DNA of 64,000 nucleotides, from positions 62,001 through 126,000 of the forward strand of contig CAJUNK010000005.1 in the NCBI GenBank assembly GCA_910587815.1. The letters are read 5' to 3'. Of the stretch, positions 23,659 through 32,112 are shown piece after piece (the stretch's first letter is position 1; each line of letters starts with the position of its first letter). The notes under the pieces were generated by a model. That model did no database searches and was not told the origin of the DNA. It saw only the letters and a program-made list of their open reading frames with translations. The translations under genes were made by a program, and so were the position numbers. The stretch is from Candidatus Gastranaerophilales bacterium (lineage in GTDB: Bacteria; Cyanobacteriota; Vampirovibrionia; Gastranaerophilales; Gastranaerophilaceae).

Positions 23659-26051
23659 TATGCCACCTCATTGTCATTGAACAGCTCTTTTTCAAGCTCT
23701 TTAATAGCTTGCTCGTACTTTTCTTTTCCGCCAAATTCTTTTACAATCTCATACGGCGTTCCAAAAGCATCAAACGGTTGGAATTTCAATATTTCTCGGC
23801 TCTCGATTTCCATAATTCCATCATCGGCAAATTTATCTATAAGAGCATTCAAGATTGCTTTTGCTTTTTCTGAATATTTGCCGAAGTAATTACGTTTTTT
23901 AACATTTTCTGCACGTTCTTTTCTTGACAATGGCGGCATATCAAAGGCAACATGGTAGATTAAATCAAAAATACTGAGTTCTTTCCCTGTCTTTTGCTTC
24001 ACTTCTTCGGATAATTCCGCAAACATTACACCTTGTTCTTCAAGTTCTTCAATAATTGCAGTCTTTTTATCCGATTCTGACCATTTTTTGATAAAATCAT
24101 TCATCGTTGCAAACTGTGCTTTAAGATTTTTCTTTGTATAATCAATCAGGCTTTCTGTGATTAGTTTTCCGTCTTTGCCATAATATTGAACACGTTCTCC
24201 CACCTGAACAACTTCAATTCCATTAACATAGAATTTATGTGTAGGATTTTCGGTTTCTGTAATATTGATATTAGGTGGAATTTCAACTACTGTTTCATCT
24301 TCTGGAAGTTCTTCTATCAGAGTTTCGACTTCTTCTTGAGATTGAGTTTCGTCTGGCATTTCTTCAGTTTCAGAAATATCTTTAATTTGAACAGGCTCAC
24401 CATCGAACTCTTTATCTTCAAAAAGCCTTGTTACACCCCTAAAATCAAGAATAGTAAAATACCATTTGTCATAATCGGGTCTTAGACGAGTGCCGCGTCC
24501 GATAATCTGCTTAAACTCTGTCATGGAGTTGATATTGCTTTCTAAAACAATGAGTTTGCAGGTTTTAGCATCAACTCCTGTTGTTATAAGTTTTGAAGTT
24601 GTAGCGATTACAGGAAAAGTTGATTCAGGGTCAATAAAATTATCTAATTCTCTTTTGCCTTCATCATTATCGCCAGTGATCTGCATTACATATTTTGAGT
24701 TCTCTGAAACCATATCGGGATTTTCATTTACTAAAGCCTGACGCATTCTGTTTGCATGGTCAATATCTACGCAAAAAACAATAGTTTTATCGTATCTGCT
24801 ATTCTTTTTCAGATACTCAGTAATTCGTTTTGCAACAAGCTCTGTTCTCTCATCAACGACAATTCTTTTATCAAAATCTTTTACATTGTATTCTTCGTTC
24901 GGAACTTCGTTTCCGTATTTATCAATTGTGCCTTCTTTTAACTTCAATCCATCTAAATCAATGTTAATCAATGGGCGGATTACTTTATAAGGTGCAAGAA
25001 AACCGTCTTCAATACCTTGTTTTAATGAATATGTGTAAACTGGTTCACCGAAATATTCAATATTTGAAACATCTTTTGTTTCTTTAGGTGTAGCTGTTAA
25101 GCCTAAGTGAGTAGCTGAGCTGAAATAATCCAAAATCTCACGCCAAGCAGAATCTTCTTTTGCGCTTCCCCTATGGCACTCGTCTATTACAATTAAATCA
25201 AAGAAATCTCTTGAGAATTGCTTATATGCGTCTTTATCCTCGTCATTTCCTGTTAAACCTTGATAAAGTGAAAGGTAAATTTCATAGGATTTATCAATAT
25301 GACGTTTAGTAATTTTAATCATTTTATCGCCAAACGGTGCAAAATCTTGGCTCTTTGTTTGATCAACCAAAATGTTTCTGTCAGCCAAGAATAAAATTCT
25401 CTTTTTCTTCTTAGCTTTCCATAATCTCCAAATGATTTGAAAAGCTGTGTAGGTTTTACCAGTTCCTGTAGCCATAACAAGAAGAACTCTATCTTGACCT
25501 TTGGCAATCGCCTCTACTACTCTGTTTATGGCTATTCTTTGGTAATAACGAGGTTCTTTTCCATTAGCATCTTTGTGATAGCTTTGAGTATAAACTTGTT
25601 CAACTTCCTCTTCTTCAAGTCTTTTGTATTTTTTATATTTTTCCCAAAGTATTTTTGGTGATGGGAAATTATCAAGACTCAATTCTGTTTCTTTTTTGCC
25701 TAAATCAACGGTTCTATCATGGAACAAAAAAGCATCCCCGTTTGAAGTGAATACAAAAGGGATGTCAAGGGTTTCTGCATAACCAATTGCCTGCTGCATA
25801 CCTGCACCAACTGAGTGTTTGTTATCTTTAGCTTCAACAACGGCAATGGGGATATTATTTTTGTAATAAAGAATATAATCTGCTCGTTTTTGCTTGCCAC
25901 GAGAAACAAGTTTTCCTCTCACAATCACCTTACCAGCAGTAAAAGAAACTTCTTCTCTAATCTGCGAGTTTCTATCCCATCCTGATTTTACAATTGCAGG
26001 AGTAATAAATTTTGTACAAATATCACGTTCAGATAAATCTTTTTTGTTCAC
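23658..26051 (-). CDS. hsdR: Type I RM restriction subunit HsdR (EcoEI-like)
   Basis: The 797-residue protein has an N-terminal PD-(D/E)xK nuclease (ADYILYYKNNIPIAVVEAK), then a superfamily 2 translocase. Walker A is ATGTGKTYTA near residue 190, the DECH box is VIDECHRGS near 290, TATP follows, and the helicase motif VI reads QIIGRGTRLRPD near 475. An acidic linker (about 540-590) precedes a C-terminal EcoEI-type domain that probably docks on the methylase. It translocates DNA and cuts at a distance from unmethylated sites. GTG 26051 is preceded by GAGGT. It is the first gene of the leftward run ending in abiH and is divergent from the TrlF-like gene. Confidence 0.95.
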   Translation of the reverse strand: MNKKDLSERDICTKFITPAIVKSGWDRNSQIREEVSFTAGKVIVRGKLVSRGKQKRADYILYYKNNIPIAVVEAKDNKHSVGAGMQQAIGYAETLDIPFVFTSNGDAFLFHDRTVDLGKKETELSLDNFPSPKILWEKYKKYKRLEEEEVEQVYTQSYHKDANGKEPRYYQRIAINRVVEAIAKGQDRVLLVMATGTGKTYTAFQIIWRLWKAKKKKRILFLADRNILVDQTKSQDFAPFGDKMIKITKRHIDKSYEIYLSLYQGLTGNDEDKDAYKQFSRDFFDLIVIDECHRGSAKEDSAWREILDYFSSATHLGLTATPKETKDVSNIEYFGEPVYTYSLKQGIEDGFLAPYKVIRPLINIDLDGLKLKEGTIDKYGNEVPNEEYNVKDFDKRIVVDERTELVAKRITEYLKKNSRYDKTIVFCVDIDHANRMRQALVNENPDMVSENSKYVMQITGDNDEGKRELDNFIDPESTFPVIATTSKLITTGVDAKTCKLIVLESNINSMTEFKQIIGRGTRLRPDYDKWYFTILDFRGVTRLFEDKEFDGEPVQIKDISETEEMPDETQSQEEVETLIEELPEDETVVEIPPNINITETENPTHKFYVNGIEVVQVGERVQYYGKDGKLITESLIDYTKKNLKAQFATMNDFIKKWSESDKKTAIIEELEEQGVMFAELSEEVKQKTGKELSIFDLIYHVAFDMPPLSRKERAENVKKRNYFGKYSEKAKAILNALIDKFADDGIMEIESREILKFQPFDAFGTPYEIVKEFGGKEKYEQAIKELEKELFNDNEVA

Positions 26052-26256
26052 AAAAATACCTCGCAGCTTTTTGTCTATTTTATCATGAACATGAACCGGA
26101 TAGATTTTGGTATCAGATTAAAAATTTTTCTGTTTTTGTATTGCTTGGTAATGATAATGAAAAACTAAAACGGATTTATACATATTTAGATTCTTTGATA
26201 TGGCTGTTAAAATCTGAAATATAATAATAAAACTTTATAAAAAATATCTCTTACGG

Positions 26257-26262
26257 TATAAT
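26257..26262 (+). promoter_or_regulatory. Probable -10 box of the TrlF-like gene
   Basis: A perfect TATAAT lies 10 bases before the GGGGAG ribosome site. No good -35 is visible 17 bases upstream. The remaining 200 bases between hsdR and this gene hold no other recognised signal. Confidence 0.4.
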
Positions 26263-26283
26263 TTGCTTAAATGGGGAGTGATT

Positions 26284-29223
26284 ATGAATAATAATTTTTC
26301 AAGAGGTTCTGAGTGGAGAAAGTGGGATTTGCATGCCCATACACCCCTTGATTATGCTTGGGAAGATAATGTTGACTTGGCAGACGAAAAAAGCAAAAAA
26401 GAGTTTGCAAAGCGTTACATAGATTTTGCAATTTCGCAGGGATTATCAGCTATTGCAATTACTGATCACAATTTTTGCAATAATTTGGATGATTGTTTGA
26501 TACCCTACATTCAAGATGAGGCAAAATTACACAATATTCTAATATTACCAGGGTTTGAAATAACAGCAAGGGATGGAAGCGGCATTCATATATTAGTAAT
26601 TTTTCCCGAAAATACATCCTTAAATCTGATATTAGAAATAATAAAAAAATGTTTCCCGGTTGGAACTATTTTGTGCAGCAAGGATGTCCCGGTATCAAAT
26701 AAAAGCATTTCTGAAATAAAATCCATTATAAGTGAAGCAAAAATAGACTCTATTTTGGTTTACGCACATGCTGATAGTGATAAGGGGGTGCTGAATAAAG
26801 CAACCATAAACGGACAAAGAAGAATTGATGAGTGGCATAATGATAATGTTGAAATTGTGCAAATGTCTAGATGTAAATCTGAATTGGAAGGTTTTTATAA
26901 AAATATTTTTATTGAAAAAAATCCAACATATTACAGAAAAATTGCGTATATTATGGCATCTGATTGTAGACGAATTACCGTTGAAACTAAAGAACAATCC
27001 AATAGATGTTATTTGGGCGAAAAATTTACATGGATAAAAGCCGATTTAACCTTTCAAGGGTTAAAACAAGCCGTTGTAGAATGTGATGAACGAATTTATA
27101 TTGGAGATATTCCCGAAAAATTATCTCAAATCGAATCAAACAAGACCAAGTATATCAATAAGATAGAAATTGGTTCAAATGAACCATCTGAACATTGGTT
27201 TAATCAAATAATACATCTTAATCCAGAATTGGTTTCAATTATAGGAAATAAAGGAAATGGCAAAAGTGCATTGGCTGATATTTTAGGTTCACTGGGAAAT
27301 AGTAAAAATTTTAATTCTTTTTCATTTTTATCCGATAATAAATTTTTCAAAAGCACTTCTGCGGATAAACATTATGCTAAATTGTGTTGGATTTGTGATG
27401 ATGATTACACAAAAGAGATTCATTTAAAAAAAGATGAAATATACAATGGGGCTGAGATTGAAAAAGTAAAATATATTCCACAAAGTTATTTTGAAAAAGT
27501 ATGCAATCTTGTAGATGATCAAAAAGAATTTAAAAAAGAAATAGAAAAAGTAATTTTTAGGCATTTAAAAGATGAAGATAAATTGGGTGCTGATGACTTT
27601 GATTCCTTGGTCAAGCTAAAAAAAGATGCTGCATATAAAGATATTGAAAATTGTGCAAACAAACTAAAAGATGTAATTTATGATTATGTTACAGTTTCAA
27701 ATAAATTATTAATAGAGAATCTACAATTAAATAAAAGTTCTTTTGATGAACTAAGTAGGCAACAACAGTCATTGGAAGCTAATATTTTAGCATTGGAAAA
27801 AAATAAGATTGAAAAACCTACTAATAATACTAATTCTGCAAAGATTAAAGATATTGAAGATAAAATTAATAAAAATAATGAAGAATTGGAAAAATTTAAA
27901 AAACAATCCGAATCATTAGCAAAACAAAATAATAAATTAATCAAAGTAAAGGAAGAAATACAATCTATTCAAACATATTATCACGATACATTTTCCGAAT
28001 TATTTGAAGATTTAAAAGATTTAAATATTAAGCTTGAGGATATAATCACACTAAATTATGATGAAACAATTTTGCACAATAAAGAGCAAGAATTACAACA
28101 GTCTAGTGCAGATACAGATAAACAAATTGATAAGCTTATTAAAGAAATATCTGCACTAAAGTTAATTAAAGAAAGCGAAGAAAAACAACTATCAGGAGAA
28201 GAAAAAAAATATCAAGACTATATAAATTCCAAAACAAAATATGAGCAAGAATTAAAACAAATTCTTGGTAACAAAGAAGATCCTTTAAGTATAAATGGTA
28301 CATATTATTATTATAAGCATTTATGTTCTGTTGAATATATTGAAGGCTTAAAGGCAAGAAAAGAGCTTTTATTTAAAGATGTACAACAATTTTCAATCAA
28401 AATTTTTAAAGCTTATCTTGAGGTTAGAAAAATTTATGAAAAATTGAAAGAAAATGTCGATACTTTTATAAAGGAATTTGAGTTTAATCCAAATTCTAAT
28501 ATTAAAATTGAATTTAGACCAAAGATTAAAATATTAAAAGAACCATTTGTTGATAATTTATTACTATATCTTGAAAAATCAGGAAGTTTTAGAGGTGAAG
28601 AAAGAGAGAAATTTTTTGAATATTTATGCAACCTGGAATTAGAATCCAAAGACAATTTTATACAAATGACAAGCACTCTTTTAAAAACTATTAAGGAAAA
28701 TTCTGGTAATAATGAAGATACGGTAAATAAATCTCTAAAAAAAGATGTTAAAGCTGAAGATCTATACTCGTATATATTTTCTGGTTCTTATTTAGATGTT
28801 GACTATGAGCTGGAATTTAATGACAAACCAATAAGCATGCTTTCTTCTGGAGAAAGGGGGCTGTTGTTGCTAACATTTTTCTTGCTTGCTGATACATCTA
28901 ATGCCCCTTTAATACTAGATCAGCCGGAAGAAAATCTTGATAATCAGACCATTTATAACGTTTTGGTGCAGCTGATTAAAAACGCCAAAAAGAAAAGACA
29001 AGTTATTGTAGTCACCCATAATCCTAATTTAGCAGTTGTATGCGATTCGGAACAAGTAATTTGTGCAGACTTTGATGTGTCAAGAATGCCTAAAATCAAG
29101 TACTTAACTGGTTCAATTGAGAATGAAAATATTAATAAAAAAATAGTTGATATTTTAGAAGGAACAATGCCTGCATTTAAAAACCGAGAAGATAAATATT
29201 TTTATAATAATTCCATAAATTAA
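26284..29223 (+). CDS. TrlF-like PHP/SMC-type ATPase
   Basis: The protein has 979 residues from ATG 26284 (GGGGAG at 26273-26278). The N-terminal 270 residues form a PHP phosphoesterase-like domain: KWDLHAHTPLDYAW, AITDHN, LPGFEITARDGSGIHIL, and ASDCRR, with metal-binding His and Asp. A split ABC/SMC-type ATPase follows, with Walker A IIGNKGNGKSALAD near residue 320, a long coiled coil (about 480-660), signature LSSGERGLLLL, Walker B APLILDQPEENLD and the H-loop VTHNPN. PHP-AAA proteins of this kind recur in defence islands; the substrate is not known to me. It is divergent from the type I RM operon and is the last gene before attR. Confidence 0.85.
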   Translation: MNNNFSRGSEWRKWDLHAHTPLDYAWEDNVDLADEKSKKEFAKRYIDFAISQGLSAIAITDHNFCNNLDDCLIPYIQDEAKLHNILILPGFEITARDGSGIHILVIFPENTSLNLILEIIKKCFPVGTILCSKDVPVSNKSISEIKSIISEAKIDSILVYAHADSDKGVLNKATINGQRRIDEWHNDNVEIVQMSRCKSELEGFYKNIFIEKNPTYYRKIAYIMASDCRRITVETKEQSNRCYLGEKFTWIKADLTFQGLKQAVVECDERIYIGDIPEKLSQIESNKTKYINKIEIGSNEPSEHWFNQIIHLNPELVSIIGNKGNGKSALADILGSLGNSKNFNSFSFLSDNKFFKSTSADKHYAKLCWICDDDYTKEIHLKKDEIYNGAEIEKVKYIPQSYFEKVCNLVDDQKEFKKEIEKVIFRHLKDEDKLGADDFDSLVKLKKDAAYKDIENCANKLKDVIYDYVTVSNKLLIENLQLNKSSFDELSRQQQSLEANILALEKNKIEKPTNNTNSAKIKDIEDKINKNNEELEKFKKQSESLAKQNNKLIKVKEEIQSIQTYYHDTFSELFEDLKDLNIKLEDIITLNYDETILHNKEQELQQSSADTDKQIDKLIKEISALKLIKESEEKQLSGEEKKYQDYINSKTKYEQELKQILGNKEDPLSINGTYYYYKHLCSVEYIEGLKARKELLFKDVQQFSIKIFKAYLEVRKIYEKLKENVDTFIKEFEFNPNSNIKIEFRPKIKILKEPFVDNLLLYLEKSGSFRGEEREKFFEYLCNLELESKDNFIQMTSTLLKTIKENSGNNEDTVNKSLKKDVKAEDLYSYIFSGSYLDVDYELEFNDKPISMLSSGERGLLLLTFFLLADTSNAPLILDQPEENLDNQTIYNVLVQLIKNAKKKRQVIVVTHNPNLAVVCDSEQVICADFDVSRMPKIKYLTGSIENENINKKIVDILEGTMPAFKNREDKYFYNNSIN

Positions 29224-29398
29224 TCAGACATTATTATAAAAATATTGGCATTATGTATATAGAATTCTCAAAGTATCTGTTAATAATTCTCAAACCAACT
29301 GTTACTCTACAGCGTACGCGATTTTTTACGCTCACGCTAAAAATCAGCTGGCCACATACCTTTCTCGTATGGCTCATTCCTCGCCTACGATAACGGCA

Positions 29399-29416
29399 GT
29401 CCCCGCCATTATTATA
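29399..29416 (+). repeat. Right attachment-type direct repeat (attR)
   Basis: This is an exact copy of the 18 bases at 12309-12326, i.e. the last bases of tRNA-Asp with its CCA and AT-rich flank. The rest of the tRNA is absent, so this is an att remnant and not a second tRNA. The 170 bases to its left, after the TrlF-like gene, contain no gene but include GATTTTT/AAAAATC inverted arms. Confidence 0.8.
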
Positions 29417-29423
29417 AAATATT

Positions 29424-29449
29424 AAAAGAGGGTTTTATCCCTCTTTTTT
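29424..29449 (+). terminator. Terminator right of attR, probably the original tRNA-Asp terminator
   Basis: AAAAGAGGG (29424-29432) pairs with CCCTCTTTT (29438-29446), followed by TT. Both this and the attL-side terminator are followed by TTAGTAT. The stretch 29450-29736 holds no convincing gene; a hydrophobic 76-codon frame at 29531 lacks a ribosome site. Confidence 0.75.
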
Positions 29450-29736
29450 AGTATATTGAACAGCCACTTTGGGTATTTTTAGCGCCTTTAATTATATTTT
29501 ATGTACCATTTATGCTACGCATAATCTAGCTTGTTTACTTTGTTATTACTAAAAACATATCTTTATTTGTGCAGAATTTGTCTATGGGTATTAAATCTGC
29601 TATTTTGTTTTTATTGTGCAAGGGCATTGTATGATTCATATTTTTTCATTATTGTTGTGAAATTATTGATAATTTTAATAATTTATTTTGTGAAAATTTG
29701 TAAAATAATTTTGGAGATAAGAATTAGTGTATTTAT

Positions 29737-30729
29737 TTATAAATACAGAATCCAATTGTAAAAATATCCAACAATGGTGAATGTTATAAACATGAAAATT
29801 ATAAATCTAATGATTAGTTCCTTTTTCATGACTTTTGATATAATAATCATTTCAGGCAGCGAAAGTGCAGTAATAGCCATCATAAAAACTAATACTGTAC
29901 CTATTACCGCTCCTTTATTGATTAAAACTTGAGCGATTGGAATAATTGTTGCAGCGTCTGCATATAAAGGAATACCTGCTATAACTGCTAATGGAACTGT
30001 ATAAAAGTTGTTGTTTCCCATATATTTAATAAAAAATTCTTGTGGAACATATCCAAGTAAAAACGCACCAATAGTAACCCCTGATAGTACAAAAAGCCAT
30101 ATCTTTTTTTATTAAATTTGAGGCATAAATAAAAGATTCCTGAATTTTTTCTTTTTGGGATGATATTTTGTTTTTTATTTTAGTGCAGCTACAAGAACAA
30201 CAAGTCTTTTTGTCTTTTGTTGTTTTTTTGTGTAAATAATCTTGTAAATATTTTCCCCAGCCAAATTTTTGCATAATTATACCACCTAATATACCAGTAG
30301 CTATTCCTGTAATGATATAAATAGTGGTTATTTTCCATCCAACAATTCCTGCTAATACCAAAATTGCAATTTCATTTATCATTGGTGAGGTTATTAAAAA
30401 GCTCATTCCAACACCAAAAGGGATTCCTGCTTCTGTAAAGCCTATAAAAACAGGGATGGATGAACAGGAGCAAAATGGTGTTATTGCTCCAAAGATTGAG
30501 GCAAAAAGGTGTGCTAAAATTTTCGGTTGTTTTTCAATGAATTTTTTTAATTTTTTGCTATCTATGTAACTTCTAAAGTATGATATGACTATAATTATTG
30601 TAAACAATAAGAATAAAATTTTTAGAATATCGTATACAAAAAAATGCAATATTTTATTTTACCAAAACTTGTTTTAGATGAAAAACCAAAAACGCCATAT
30701 ACTAGCCAATCTGCAAATTTTAAAAACAC
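29737..30729 (-). pseudogene. ArsP/DUF318-type membrane permease, frameshifted
   Basis: Two open pieces make one permease. The N-terminal piece has several membrane helices, ITPFCSCSSIPVF (the conserved Cys and Pro core), LITSPMINE and a cytoplasmic CCSCSC cluster. The C-terminal piece continues KYMGNNNFYTVPLAVIAGIPLYADAATI. The frame changes at an A7 run (30104-30110 plus strand, T7) after NLIKK, where reading onward gives IWLFVLSG. A second shift lies near 30655-30670, separating a GTG start at 30729 (behind AGGAGAG) that encodes FLKFADWLVYGVFG. Relatives export arsenicals or are of unknown substrate. Two breaks suggest inactivation, unless slippage rescues them. An ArsR-type regulator is divergent. 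Confidence 0.75.
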
Positions 30730-30757
30730 TATTATTCTCTCCTTGATTTTTTAAAAA

Positions 30758-30779
30758 GATATGCCATAATTGGAATATC
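30758..30779. promoter_or_regulatory. Palindromic operator 1 (ArsR-type)
   Basis: A 22-base near-palindrome, GATATGCCAT then AATTGGAATATC, lies in the divergent region between the permease and arsR-like genes. It matches the second site almost exactly. Confidence 0.75.
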
Positions 30780-30792
30780 TTTTTAAATTTAT

Positions 30793-30814
30793 GATATGCC
30801 ATTAATGGAATATC
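30793..30814. promoter_or_regulatory. Palindromic operator 2 (ArsR-type)
   Basis: A second 22-base copy, GATATGCCAT then TAATGGAATATC, is 35 bases centre to centre from the first. It ends 13 bases before the regulator's ATG, as expected for autorepression. Confidence 0.75.
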
Positions 30815-30827
30815 GTCAAAGGGTAAG

Positions 30828-31106
30828 ATGATAGAAGATAAAAATAAAAAAAGATTAGAAGTTTTTAAAGTGCTGTCAAATCATACAAGGCTTGATATTA
30901 TTGATTTGTTGTTTGATGGAGAAAAATGCGTTTGTGAAATTATCAAAGAATTGCAAAAATATGAACAATCACATATTTCTAAAAGCCTGCAAAAATTGAA
31001 GTCTGTGGGATTAATTAAAGACAGAAAAGCAGGCTCTAATGTTTTTTATTCTTTGAATTTTTCTTGTGTGAAGAATCTTTTTGAATGCATTGATAAATTT
31101 TTATAA
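30828..31106 (+). CDS. ArsR/SmtB-family metal-responsive repressor
   Basis: The 92-residue winged-helix protein has the family start EVFKVLSNHTRLDIIDLLF, the recognition helix region YEQSHISKSLQKLKSVGLI and the wing DRKAGSNVFYSL. CVCEI in the alpha-3 position is the ELCVCDL-like site that binds As(III), Sb(III) or Cd(II) in ArsR and CadC. A further Cys lies near the C-terminus (SCVKN). It should repress the divergent permease and itself through the twin palindromes, releasing on metal binding. The next gene follows 19 bases later and is probably co-transcribed. Confidence 0.9.
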   Translation: MIEDKNKKRLEVFKVLSNHTRLDIIDLLFDGEKCVCEIIKELQKYEQSHISKSLQKLKSVGLIKDRKAGSNVFYSLNFSCVKNLFECIDKFL

Positions 31107-31125
31107 GTAAGGATATTTTTGTAAA

Positions 31126-32061
31126 ATGATTTTAAATACAGGTGGAAGAACAGATACTGTTCAATATTATAGTAAATGGTTATTGAATAGGTTTAAAGAA
31201 GGTTTTGTTTATTCAAGAAATCCTTTTTATCCAAATAAGGTTACACGATATGAACTTATCCCTAAAAAGATTGATTGTGTTGTATTTTGTTCAAAAAATT
31301 ATGCACCTATATTGGATAGATTAAATGAAATAACTGATAAATTTAACACATATTTTTATTACACAATAACGGCATATAGAAAGGATATAGAGCCTGGGGT
31401 ACCTGATATTCAAAAAAGCATTGAAACACTTTTTAAATTAGAAGAAATTGTTGGATTTAAAAGGATAGCCTGGCGGTATGACCCGGTTTTATTAACTGAA
31501 AAATATACGATAGATTATCATTTAAAAACATTTAATTATATGGCAGAACAATTGAACGGACATATTGATCGTTGCATTTTTAGTTTTGTTGAAATGTATA
31601 AAAAACTTAAACATAACATGCCTGAAATTTTGCTTTTAACAAAGGAAGACAGAGAAATTTTAGCCAAAGGTTTGGGGGATATTGCAGGAAGATATGGAAT
31701 TTATCTTCAAACATGTGCAGAAGCGCAGAATTTTGAAAAATATGGCATACATAAATCCGGGTGTATGACATTAGATATTTTGGGCATGGCAAATGATGTA
31801 AAATTTAGGAATTTAAAACATAAAGGAATGAGGAAAAACTGTAACTGTATTGAATCAAGGGATATTGGGGCGTATGATACCTGCCCAAACGGGTGCAGAT
31901 ATTGTTATGCAAATTCTTCCCCAAAGAAGGCTTTAGAAAATTTTAAGCTGCATGATGAAAATTCGCCTATTTTATTAGGTGAAATCAAAGAAGGTGATAT
32001 TATTCAAACGGGAAATCAAAAAAGTTTTCTTGAATTTAATAAAAATTTAAGGTTGTTTTAA
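31126..32061 (+). CDS. DUF1848-family protein with C-terminal cysteine cluster
   Basis: The 311-residue protein follows the DUF1848 pattern: GGRTDTVQYYSKWLLNR at the start, YSRNPFYP, then RIAWRYDPVLL, ISF-like and CAEAQNFEKYGI segments. The end is CNCIESRDIGAYDTCPNGCRYCYANSS. The CxC plus C...C..C arrangement resembles an iron-sulfur or radical-SAM-like site, but the family function is unknown to me. Its place after an ArsR-type gene may mean metal-linked expression; DUF1848 genes are not otherwise known to me as ars genes. ATG 31126 has AAGGAT about 11 bases upstream. Confidence 0.85.
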   Translation: MILNTGGRTDTVQYYSKWLLNRFKEGFVYSRNPFYPNKVTRYELIPKKIDCVVFCSKNYAPILDRLNEITDKFNTYFYYTITAYRKDIEPGVPDIQKSIETLFKLEEIVGFKRIAWRYDPVLLTEKYTIDYHLKTFNYMAEQLNGHIDRCIFSFVEMYKKLKHNMPEILLLTKEDREILAKGLGDIAGRYGIYLQTCAEAQNFEKYGIHKSGCMTLDILGMANDVKFRNLKHKGMRKNCNCIESRDIGAYDTCPNGCRYCYANSSPKKALENFKLHDENSPILLGEIKEGDIIQTGNQKSFLEFNKNLRLF

Positions 32062-32077
32062 ATAAATATTATAATTG

Positions 32078-32101
32078 CAGAGCACCAAAATAGTGCTCTG
32101 C
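32078..32101. terminator. Hairpin between convergent genes
   Basis: GCAGAGCAC (32078-32086) and GTGCTCTGC (32093-32101) form a perfect stem, but no long T run follows on either strand. It is probably a bidirectional terminator for the DUF1848 gene and its convergent neighbour. Confidence 0.55.
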
Positions 32102-32112
32102 ATATATTAAAG

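Larger units (their letters stand above)
12309..29416 (+). mobile_element. tRNA-Asp-integrated defence island of about 17.1 kb
   Basis: Bounded by the 18-bp direct repeats of the tRNA-Asp end. Contents in order are a repeat-rich left end, a PLD-fold protein, a Mu-like transposition module with its regulator, an AbiH-like gene and a type I RM operon with two extra membrane proteins (all leftward), and a TrlF-like ATPase. No tyrosine or serine integrase is inside. The flanks are housekeeping genes or unrelated genes. Two explanations are possible: an island that lost its integrase and then received a Mu-like transposon, or one composite element. The repeat supports site-specific integration at the tRNA. 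Confidence 0.7.

Noticed and set aside
29285..29420. Second tRNA gene ending in CCCCGCCA
   Set aside because: Only the last bases match tRNA-Asp; upstream bases do not form acceptor, D, anticodon or T arms. Interpreted as an att remnant.
29531..29761. 76-codon hydrophobic frame
   Set aside because: AT-rich sequence often gives such frames; no ribosome site and no homologous look, and it overlaps the end of the permease remnant.
30104..30110. Programmed frameshift site in the permease
   Set aside because: The correct continuation needs a +1 shift at A7, while the classic slippery heptamer gives -1, which leads into a different frame; a second break exists as well.
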